DNA of 57,082 nucleotides, taken from positions 1 to 57,082 of the forward strand of contig JASLJC010000054.1 of assembly GCA_030152585.1 (NCBI GenBank), in the 5' to 3' direction. Made by a program: the position numbers and the translations under genes. The notes under the pieces are model-generated. The model did no database searches. It worked only from the letters and a program-made list of their open reading frames with translations, and was not told the DNA's origin. Below are positions 1-6,795 of this stretch, piece by piece. The first letter of the stretch is position 1; each line of letters starts with the position of its first letter. The stretch comes from Savagea sp. (lineage in GTDB: Bacteria; Bacillota; Bacilli; Bacillales_A; Planococcaceae).

Positions 1-100
1 CTGAAAATCACCCAAGCAAGTTCCCGGGAAAAACTTGCTTGGGAAGTTGAAGAGCGAGCCCGCGGCAAGCATGCAAATCCGAAGGAATTGTGTGAAAACC
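1..100. repeat. Intergenic repeat-like segment with inverted repeat at the window edge
   Basis: Non-coding. A perfect 12-bp inverted repeat (CCCAAGCAAGTT at 11-22, AACTTGCTTGGG at 32-43) surrounds a CCCGGG core. It is followed by GC-rich sequence and the motif GCAAATCCG-NN-GGAATTGTG (73-92). The same motif, with partly similar flanks, recurs at 14745-14765. The inverted repeat lacks a T-tract, so it does not look like an intrinsic terminator. It may be one end of a dispersed Bacillales-type repeat; the window edge cuts the context. Confidence 0.4.
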
Positions 101-121
101 CCAACATATATTATAGAACCA

Positions 122-158
122 GAAAAAGAGCTTCGCGAAAGCGCAAAGCTCTTTTTTT
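122..158 (-). terminator. Rho-independent terminator of the amidase gene
   Basis: AAAGAGCTT pairs with AAGCTCTTT around a short GC-rich loop. On the minus strand it starts a few bases after the amidase stop codon. A-runs and T-runs flank both sides, so it could work in both directions. Confidence 0.8.
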
Positions 159-160
159 GT

Positions 161-1726
161 TTAATGAAGACGTTTAGAAGGTGATGCGCCGACTTTACTG
201 TAAAGCGGAGCGACTTCTGATTTGCGCCCTTCATAATGGTAATAATAATCGAGTGCGCCTAAATAAATGGCACGTCCCATTTTTTGTTGTTGCTGTGGTG
301 TACGAATGTAATAGTTATCGTTTTTGTTATTAATGAATCCTGCTTCTAACAACGTCGCAGGCATACGTGTTTCGCGAAGTACAGCGAAGTTCGCTGCTTT
401 CACGCCACGGTTACGTAAAGGCCACGCTTCTAACATACGATTTTGCATATACGCCGTTAAGACACGTGCTTTCGGTGTACTTGCTGCGTTTGACGTTTTG
501 AAATGGTACGCCTCTAAACCGGTCGCATTCGGGTTTGATGCCGAGTTAATGTGAACACTAATGAACATCGAAGCGTTCAAGTTGTTCGCCATACGTGCAC
601 GTTCAGATAAACCGACGAAATAGTCGCCTGTTCGTGTCATTTTCACTTGGAAAGGAGAAGCATCAAAATATTGTTTGGCATAACGAGAAATCGCAAGCGT
701 TGCTGTTTTCTCTGCATATCCGTGACCGACAGCTCCTGAATCATGTCCTCCGTGACCCGGGTCGATCATAATTAATTCACGTGATAGTGCACCTGTTGGC
801 TTCGGTGAAGAAGTCGAAGGTGGTGTCACTGCCGGCTTTTCAGGTACAACCGCTGCCGGTGGTGTAATCGGTTTTGCTGGAATGTTGACATTTACAGGAT
901 TCGGAATCGTTCCACTAACAGACGGTTGTGATTTCGCTAAAAATGCTGTATTCACGTAACCGTAATCTCCTTGGAAGCCGATGTAGCTCCATTTTCCAAC
1001 TTCATAATATACATTGACAGGGTAACCGAGATGTAATGCTTTCTCTCCTGCGTATGTAACATTCGGTCCTTTTCGAACATTTAGACGATCTGACTTTTTA
1101 ATGTTCGAAACGTATGCACGATCTGCCATCATTGGCGCTGTTTTTTGGCGGAATTCTGGGTTAATCGCACGAGCTAAGAAGACCGCGAAGTCTCCACGTT
1201 TCATTTTTTGACCGACGCCAAAAGTACCATCACCGATACCGTCTGAAATACCGTTTGCGATAAATGAGTTCGCAGCGGCTGTTGTAGAATTTGCGGGCAT
1301 CCCGAGGGCACGGCTAATTAAAACTGCCATCTCGCCACGCGTTAACGTTTGATTCGGTTTAAACGTTCCGTCTTGGTACCCTTTAATAATTCCTTGGGCA
1401 ACTGCTTCGTTAATATAACCTGAAGCAGCGTGTGATGAAGGGACGTCCGAAAATTTCGTCGTCTGTTGTTTCCCTTCAAAGTGCATCGCTTTTCCGATCA
1501 TCATCGCTGCGTGTGCACGCGTCATTGCTTGATCAGGAGCGAATAAATGTGCTTGATCAGAACTCGTAAATCCTCCTTGGAGAAGATACGTAATTTCATC
1601 ATACGCACGGTGGTGTTTCGGGATATCAGAGTAATAAACTCCGTTTGCTGAAACACGTTCGACTGGCATAAAGGACATCGACAATACTACTACTACGGCT
1701 GCAAAAAACAGTCCTAACTTTCTCAA
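161..1726 (-). CDS. S-layer-type N-acetylmuramoyl-L-alanine amidase (SLH–SH3b–Amidase_3)
   Basis: A 521-residue exported peptidoglycan hydrolase. It has a signal peptide (about residues 1-28), two clear SLH repeats (about 30-85 and 90-145) and a shortened third one (about 153-192) that lacks the usual front half. An SH3b domain follows (about 203-266), then a Pro-rich linker (270-312) and an Amidase_3 domain. Expected zinc and catalytic residues are visible: His325 in DPGHGG, Glu339, His392 in SVHIN and Glu461 in LLEAGF. In this family the enzyme cuts the bond between muramic acid and L-Ala, and SLH repeats bind secondary wall polymers. SD AAAGGAGC precedes the ATG. It is followed by a terminator and looks monocistronic. 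It resembles CwlB/LytC-type amidases in chemistry but not in anchoring. Confidence 0.93.
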   Translation of the reverse strand: MRKLGLFFAAVVVVLSMSFMPVERVSANGVYYSDIPKHHRAYDEITYLLQGGFTSSDQAHLFAPDQAMTRAHAAMMIGKAMHFEGKQQTTKFSDVPSSHAASGYINEAVAQGIIKGYQDGTFKPNQTLTRGEMAVLISRALGMPANSTTAAANSFIANGISDGIGDGTFGVGQKMKRGDFAVFLARAINPEFRQKTAPMMADRAYVSNIKKSDRLNVRKGPNVTYAGEKALHLGYPVNVYYEVGKWSYIGFQGDYGYVNTAFLAKSQPSVSGTIPNPVNVNIPAKPITPPAAVVPEKPAVTPPSTSSPKPTGALSRELIMIDPGHGGHDSGAVGHGYAEKTATLAISRYAKQYFDASPFQVKMTRTGDYFVGLSERARMANNLNASMFISVHINSASNPNATGLEAYHFKTSNAASTPKARVLTAYMQNRMLEAWPLRNRGVKAANFAVLRETRMPATLLEAGFINNKNDNYYIRTPQQQQKMGRAIYLGALDYYYHYEGRKSEVAPLYSKVGASPSKRLH

Positions 1727-2008
1727 TGTGATAAGCTCCTTTTCCTTTTAGTTCTCTAAACATCAGTCTAACATAAAAAATCAACAGATGACGGACCACT
1801 ATATTTCATTTTCATTACATTTCTTTACTACTTTGCAACATTTCATTCCTAATATTTGCGTATTTTTCGCATTTCTAACAAAAATGTTTCGAATCCCTCT
1901 TCATTGTCAAACGAAAATGACAGGTAGCAACGTCTACTTTTTATGGCGTCGATCTGTTTCTTAAGAGAGAAAACGAAAAAGATAAGCAGCATGCAAATGA
2001 AACGCATA
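1727..2008. other. AT-rich intergenic region upstream of the amidase
   Basis: No convincing gene. It must hold the promoter of the amidase on the minus strand. Several AT-rich −10-like hexamers and a TTGACA (on the minus strand near 1910) are present, but I could not pair any −35 and −10 with normal spacing. Confidence 0.5.
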
Positions 2009-2033
2009 GAAAAAAGGGACACGAAGGCCCCTT
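2009..2033 (-). terminator. Terminator of the YknWX-like pair
   Basis: A 7-bp stem (2027-2033 with 2014-2020, including one G·U pair) around a 6-base loop, followed on the minus strand by a T-tract. It lies directly after the stop codon at 2039. Confidence 0.75.
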
Positions 2034-2038
2034 CTTCA

Positions 2039-3325
2039 TTACGGTATGATGACGTAGCGGACGTATTGTTTCCAATCCATCGTTTTCCACGTTTTTTTAT
2101 TCGGCCATACCGCTTTCATTTTTAACGTATAGCCGTCATAAGACGATACATCTTTGACTTGTGGTGCATACAATACGACATCTTTATCGTATAAACCATC
2201 TGTCACGACGCCTCGTTGTTTCACTTCAAATGGAACAGTCGCTTCAATCGCTTCGACTTTGCCGTCATTCGTTAAACGGTATACTTTGCGCATATCGCGT
2301 GACAACTCTTCCATCCAATCTTTTTTCACTGCAACGACGTCGGTCGCTTCGTTTACTAAAATACGAGCATTTACGTGCGTACCAAACGGTGCACTGACAA
2401 ATGGGTCTGTGACGTCGAGTCGTACTTCATACAAATCAAGCGGATTGTCTCGCTTTTCTTCATCGTATGCACGATATGCTTCTAACCAGCGTGTTTGTTC
2501 CGCTGGAATCATCGATACGTGCGCAACATCTCCTTCGATCGGGTCATCGAGTGGATGTTCTTCTACAGTTGCTTCATCCCCGACGTCCATTTTTTCCCAT
2601 TGGTCGTGTGAGACGTATGTCGCAACTTGTGCTTCACTACTATAAACGTCAATCGACGGGCGTTCTCCATCTTTTCGAACGTGTGCTACGACCCCTTCAA
2701 TTGGACTAATAATTGCAGGACGGACGTAACTTTGTTGAATTTGGAAGTCAAGAACGTTCAGTTGACGATCAATTGACGCTAAATCGCGTTCGGCTTCAGC
2801 GATCGCTTGAGCAAAAGAGCCGCTCTGTTGAACACCGACAGCCATATTGACATTGAGTTCGACATTTTTTTCTTCTCCGACTGGAATCGAATTCGTGTTT
2901 GAGTCGGCACGTTCGGCTTCACTTTCAGCGCGTTCGCGTTCGGCTTGTAATACTTCGATCGTATCGAGCACCGTACTACGCTGATTTAATAACGCATCTC
3001 GTTCCGCTGTCCATGCATCGACTTGCCCTTCCATCCGTTCCGTCTGAAGTAAGACGAGCTCTTCGCCAGCTTCAACGATATCGCCTTCTTGAATGAGCCA
3101 TTGGTCGATTGCATCATCGCTTGCTAAATGAATCGTTACCGTTTCTTTCGGCACGACAAAACTATCTTTTTTCAATTTTTCTTTATAATCTTTTTCTTTC
3201 AATACTTCATATTGCGTCACGTTCACACTGCTCGGTACTTTACTTTTCTCTCCATACGTTAAATAGACGTTCCAGCCGAGAAAAAGGACGACGAGTATTG
3301 AAACGAGTATATTCCATTTTCTCAT
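2039..3325 (-). CDS. YknX-like membrane fusion (HlyD/RND adaptor) protein
   Basis: A 428-residue adaptor protein with one N-terminal membrane anchor (about 5-24). A biotinyl/lipoyl-like half-motif follows (around VEAGEELVLLQTE), then a long charged coiled coil (about 105-195, rich in Glu, Ala and Arg), the second half-motif (ISPIEGVVAHV) and a beta-barrel C-terminal part. In B. subtilis, YknX works with YknW, the ATPase YknY and the permease YknZ as an export and self-protection complex. The start overlaps the upstream Yip1-family gene by 4 bases (ATGA), so the two are translationally coupled. No ABC ATPase or permease follows; the operon ends in a terminator. The specific YknX assignment comes from this neighbour. 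Confidence 0.82.
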   Translation of the reverse strand: MRKWNILVSILVVLFLGWNVYLTYGEKSKVPSSVNVTQYEVLKEKDYKEKLKKDSFVVPKETVTIHLASDDAIDQWLIQEGDIVEAGEELVLLQTERMEGQVDAWTAERDALLNQRSTVLDTIEVLQAERERAESEAERADSNTNSIPVGEEKNVELNVNMAVGVQQSGSFAQAIAEAERDLASIDRQLNVLDFQIQQSYVRPAIISPIEGVVAHVRKDGERPSIDVYSSEAQVATYVSHDQWEKMDVGDEATVEEHPLDDPIEGDVAHVSMIPAEQTRWLEAYRAYDEEKRDNPLDLYEVRLDVTDPFVSAPFGTHVNARILVNEATDVVAVKKDWMEELSRDMRKVYRLTNDGKVEAIEATVPFEVKQRGVVTDGLYDKDVVLYAPQVKDVSSYDGYTLKMKAVWPNKKTWKTMDWKQYVRYVIIP

Positions 3326-4011
3326 GAGACGCCTCCTCCTATAATGAACGTAGCTAATTTATCGAATGGGATCATTTGAACCGTTGAAATAATTAAAATA
3401 ATAAATAAATATAACGTCAAAATCGTAAATAACAAACGTTTCGTATCGAGTGACGGTTGTAATCCTTTGGCGTAATCATATTGCATAAAAATGACGAGGA
3501 ATAAAACGAGCGAAATTTGATTCAACAACAATATGAAAAATTCATTGTCGATGTACGTCCATGCAATCGGTCCGAACGAAAAGATCGAAGCGTTCGTTGA
3601 TAATCCCGTCATTACACCGAGTAACGTATCGATGACGAGTGCAAAAAAGACGATCGCCGTAATCCCGATTTGAACGGGTATCCATTGTTTAAACGCAATA
3701 TCTGTAAACGTACTTAATAAAAACGGAATGCCGTACAGTAAAAATGTAACGTACAATAAGCCGCCTAATATCGTACCGACGAGTCGTAAAATTCGCGCTA
3801 ACGCAAACGTACCAACTCCGTCTGTAACGACGAGTGCTGTCGTGCTTTCTGTACCAAAACCCCAAAATGCTCGAAATGCAAAGAGCGCAACGAATCCGAT
3901 AAATAAGAGAACGATCGGCAATGTCGTTCCTCGAATATCGTATTGTTGCACTTTCATACCGAGACGTTTCGGGCGCGGTACGTCTTTTAAAAAATTATAA
4001 TCGAATATCAT
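3322..4011 (-). CDS. Yip1-family membrane protein, YknW-like
   Basis: A 229-residue integral membrane protein with about five hydrophobic segments (about 30-50, 78-102, 112-135, 160-178, 192-215) and a short cytoplasmic N-terminus. The hydrophobic pattern and the pairing with a YknX-like adaptor match the YIP1 family as in B. subtilis YknW. SD GAAAGGGA stands before the ATG. Its stop overlaps the adaptor start, and a promoter lies about 45 bases upstream. The role is inferred from context; the sequence itself has no catalytic motif. Confidence 0.75.
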   Translation of the reverse strand: MIFDYNFLKDVPRPKRLGMKVQQYDIRGTTLPIVLLFIGFVALFAFRAFWGFGTESTTALVVTDGVGTFALARILRLVGTILGGLLYVTFLLYGIPFLLSTFTDIAFKQWIPVQIGITAIVFFALVIDTLLGVMTGLSTNASIFSFGPIAWTYIDNEFFILLLNQISLVLFLVIFMQYDYAKGLQPSLDTKRLLFTILTLYLFIILIISTVQMIPFDKLATFIIGGGVS

Positions 4012-4053
4012 TGACCGACAATCCCTTTCTTCATCGAGTTTCGCAGAGCTTTT

Positions 4054-4082
4054 ATTTTAATGTTCATACTCTCTACTGTAAA
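4054..4082 (-). promoter_or_regulatory. Candidate sigma-A promoter of the YknWX-like operon
   Basis: On the minus strand TTTACA (4077-4082) and TAAAAT (4054-4059) are separated by exactly 17 bases. The −10 is about 45 bases upstream of the ATG at 4011. Confidence 0.5.
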
Positions 4083-4139
4083 CAACTTTCTCATTTTTTT
4101 CAATCTTTCTCTGCTTTCCCCGATGGCACTCGATTCAAA

Positions 4140-4481
4140 CTACTTACTCGTCGGATCAGCATCTTCTTTCGGGCGTAAATAAAAATTCATTTGCTTCACT
4201 TCGTACGGCGTCTTTCGCTCTTGTAATAACGAGTGAGCGTATCGATTCGCATACGCACGATATTCTTTTTTAGAATAAAAAGTTACCGTCTCTTCTTCAA
4301 AGTTTAAAACGATATAACGAAACGGAAATTTATTCGACTGAGGAAACATTAAAACGACACGATTTTTTTCCTCTTCGTACGTTACGTTCTCTTCAAAGAT
4401 TAAAAGCCAGCGAGGAAATGTTTGCTTTTGTACGTAACGTTTAAATAAATCCGGAACGATGAAAACAATTTTTTCCACCAC
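4140..4481 (-). CDS. Hypothetical protein, about 113 residues
   Basis: I do not recognise this family. The protein is soluble and charged, rich in aromatic residues, Glu and Lys, and has no signal peptide, membrane segment or cysteine. The longest frame starts at GTG 4487, but the SD AGGAG (4487-4491) overlaps that codon. GTG 4481 (5 bases from the SD) or GTG 4478 (8 bases) is the likelier start. It stands alone between the YknW-like gene and the divergent XRE regulator, so the repeats at 4547-4596 may control it as well. No clear terminator follows. Confidence 0.6.
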   Translation of the reverse strand: MVEKIVFIVPDLFKRYVQKQTFPRWLLIFEENVTYEEEKNRVVLMFPQSNKFPFRYIVLNFEEETVTFYSKKEYRAYANRYAHSLLQERKTPYEVKQMNFYLRPKEDADPTSK

Positions 4482-4546
4482 TTTCACTCCTAGTCTTTTT
4501 TTACAATATATTGTCCAAAAATTGCTACGTTTTATCTAGAAAATCA

Positions 4547-4596
4547 CCAATTTGATGATTTTGAAAATGTTCGTTTATCGCCAATTTGATGATTTT
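4547..4596. repeat. Two 16-bp direct repeats, candidate operator
   Basis: CCAATTTGATGATTTT occurs at 4547-4562 and again at 4581-4596, a 34-bp period (about three helical turns). The first unit also contains ATCA…TGAT dyad symmetry. It lies between the divergent hypothetical gene and the XRE regulator, a usual place for a regulator's own operator. Confidence 0.5.
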
Positions 4597-4646
4597 TAAA
4601 TAATGCGTCGTGTTTTTTCTTATCGTTAGCGATAGAGGTGAACACG

Positions 4647-5090
4647 ATGTACTTTGGTCCGCTATTTCGAGAGTACCGAGAAGAATATTTAAACATTCGG
4701 CAAAAAGAAGCTGCAAACGCTTTAAATATCGATGCCAAAATTTTGTCTAACTACGAATTGAAAAAGCGTGAAATTCCGATTGACTTTCTACCGACTTTTC
4801 AGACGACCTTTCACATTCCGGATGACTATTTTTTAGCCATGATCCACGGCCGACCGCTCAAAACAGTACGTCATCAAAATACACCGAGTCAACCTGAACG
4901 AGCAAAAGAAGTACAATCCTATTATTACGACTCATTTGTAGAACGTCACCGTCCCTTAATCGAACGTTCACAAGATTTAAGAGAATTACTTTTACTCATC
5001 GAACAACTCCCAACGAAAGAGCGCAACGATTGGTTGAAACGTTTGAAAAAAGCGACAGAACAACATGTAAAAGAACAGACGAAAGCATAG
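4647..5090 (+). CDS. XRE-family transcriptional regulator
   Basis: A 147-residue protein. The N-terminal part (about 5-58, with RQKEAANALNIDAKILSNYE) fits an XRE helix-turn-helix, in which the second helix reads DNA. The C-terminal half is charged and helical and may mediate oligomerisation. The longest frame starts at GTG 4638, but SD AGAGGTG lies over it, so ATG 4647 (6-7 bases downstream) is the better start. A short TATCG/CGATA dyad sits at 4621-4634, next to the SD. The gene ends in its own terminator, so it is probably monocistronic and self-regulated through the repeats upstream. Confidence 0.8.
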   Translation: MYFGPLFREYREEYLNIRQKEAANALNIDAKILSNYELKKREIPIDFLPTFQTTFHIPDDYFLAMIHGRPLKTVRHQNTPSQPERAKEVQSYYYDSFVERHRPLIERSQDLRELLLLIEQLPTKERNDWLKRLKKATEQHVKEQTKA

Positions 5091-5127
5091 ATGACGAAAC
5101 GGATTGTTTCGACGTTTATGCTTTTTT
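5083..5127 (+). terminator. Terminator of the XRE regulator
   Basis: A long stem with an interior loop: AAAGCATA pairs with TATGCTTT and CGAAAC with GTTTCG. It ends in TTTTTT. The left arm overlaps the last codons of the regulator. Confidence 0.8.
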
Positions 5128-5223
5128 CACGTCGAGATTTTTTCCTTTTTTCTACCGTTTCATGCACTTTACGTGTATAATTGAAGGAATGTACTTCTTT
5201 TTAAATCAGAAGGAGGATTTCAC

Positions 5224-6795
5224 GTGACGAATGATACTTTAACAATTCCGAATATGTATGAAGAAACGATACGAACACAATGTGATCGTATTTTTAATAC
5301 GTTTGATCCCGCCAAAAAAAGCGATCGACACGTCGTACAAGATGCACTTCGACTTTATCGACATACGTCGTTTTCGATCGTATCTGTCAATGAAACGACA
5401 GGAAATTTAATTATTAAAGGCGGTGACACCGCTCTTTTACTCTCTTTACACGGAGACGTTCCGTTCTCACCGACTGACGATGCAAAAGCGCTCGGATTTT
5501 TTATGTATGCGTATGCGCAATTTGATTCGGTCGAAACGTACGTCCAACAGTGGAAAAGCACTTCCGGCGATACGTTCGATCTATCACTCGACGAACGAAC
5601 ACCGACGCGTTGGCTTGAAGTATTCCGACACGTCACCGAGCCGTTACGTTCATTTTCGGTCGATGATGCCCCTCATATGTTTTTACAAGAAGCCGACCAA
5701 ATTCGTCAACGTTGTATTCCATTGACACCGTTCGAATGGGAATGGCGACCGATTTTCCAACTGTATTTCACCTTAACGCGACTCGAAGCGAGTTTTCATT
5801 ATGTGGAGCATCAACTGTCTACGTTAACTGAAGCGCAATCGTACGATTACTGGCAATTAAACAATTGGGTCGACCGCGAACAAGGTCTTTTATATCAAGC
5901 CGTTCAAACATTAAAAGGGCAGCCTCGTCTATTTGAGACAGATCCTTTTTTCGAAGCGCTACCCGAGTTGTTACATACGTTTGCGATTGAACAGACTGCT
6001 CTTTTTTCTGTCCGCTTTCAAACGTATGAAGCGATTTGGACAACGATTTTCACATCGAATGAAAAACGAGATAAAGAATGGCACTACTTACAAGAAACAG
6101 ATGCCCTCGACGCTCCATTTTTCACTCTTTTCTTCGCTCAATTGACAGAGCGTGCGAATTCGATTGATCCGAATGAATGGATTCAAAAATTACCATTTGA
6201 AGCGTTCGAACGCGTCGTGACATTTAGTGAATATGCTGAAAATCACGAATATGCGCATTGGCTGAATGCTTGTATGGCATTTATCGACCAACATTATTTA
6301 CGTTATATCGAAGCATCGGACTTGCCTCACCACCAACTCGAAGCATTCATCGAAAAAATTGATCATCTTTTTGAACGAGCTCATTACGACCCGAAACGTC
6401 GTGAATTTTATTTACAATCGTTCGGCACACTGAGCCAAGAGGTCTATGCCAAATTTTTAATCGAACGAAAACGGTGGAACGATTGGATTTATATGATGCA
6501 ACGAAATGAAGTGCCGTACCAACAACTCGATCGTAAACAGTTGCACACGATTGAAAAAGAAGCACCGAGTGCGTTGCTGCCGCTTTTTCATACGTATGTT
6601 GAAACGGAAATGAAAGAACGGACGCGTCCGCATTACAAACAAGCGGTACGCTTTTTAGAACAGATGAAAACGTATGCTACAAGTAGTGCACTTCACGATT
6701 GGTGGAACCATTACATCGATACGTTAAAACGTCGTTACTCGCGATTGCGTGCATTTCAAGAAGAACTCCAGAAAGGAAGTGTTTATGCAGTATGA
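5224..6795 (+). CDS. ywqB: YwqB-like protein with a degenerate SWIM region
   Basis: A 523-residue protein starting at GTG with SD AAGGAGG. In B. subtilis a SWIM-type zinc-finger protein (YwqB) sits directly before the SNF2 helicase YwqA, and the same arrangement is seen here with a 4-base overlap (ATGA). SWIM domains use CxC…CxH to hold zinc. The corresponding stretch here (about residues 80-98, PFSPTDDAKALGFF) keeps the spacing and the hydrophobic tail but has no Cys or His, so zinc binding is probably lost. The rest is helical and rich in Trp, Tyr and acidic residues, like a protein-binding scaffold. Co-translation suggests it works with the helicase. The function in any species is poorly known, and the orthology rests largely on position. 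Confidence 0.65.
   Translation: MTNDTLTIPNMYEETIRTQCDRIFNTFDPAKKSDRHVVQDALRLYRHTSFSIVSVNETTGNLIIKGGDTALLLSLHGDVPFSPTDDAKALGFFMYAYAQFDSVETYVQQWKSTSGDTFDLSLDERTPTRWLEVFRHVTEPLRSFSVDDAPHMFLQEADQIRQRCIPLTPFEWEWRPIFQLYFTLTRLEASFHYVEHQLSTLTEAQSYDYWQLNNWVDREQGLLYQAVQTLKGQPRLFETDPFFEALPELLHTFAIEQTALFSVRFQTYEAIWTTIFTSNEKRDKEWHYLQETDALDAPFFTLFFAQLTERANSIDPNEWIQKLPFEAFERVVTFSEYAENHEYAHWLNACMAFIDQHYLRYIEASDLPHHQLEAFIEKIDHLFERAHYDPKRREFYLQSFGTLSQEVYAKFLIERKRWNDWIYMMQRNEVPYQQLDRKQLHTIEKEAPSALLPLFHTYVETEMKERTRPHYKQAVRFLEQMKTYATSSALHDWWNHYIDTLKRRYSRLRAFQEELQKGSVYAV

Noticed and set aside
2154..2645. 163-residue plus-strand frame inside the YknX-like gene
   Set aside because: Antisense shadow, with no SD and low-complexity Ser/Thr composition.
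6699..6791. Longer start of the SNF2 helicase
   Set aside because: It would overlap 97 bases of the YwqB-like gene; ATG 6792 with its coupled stop is typical.
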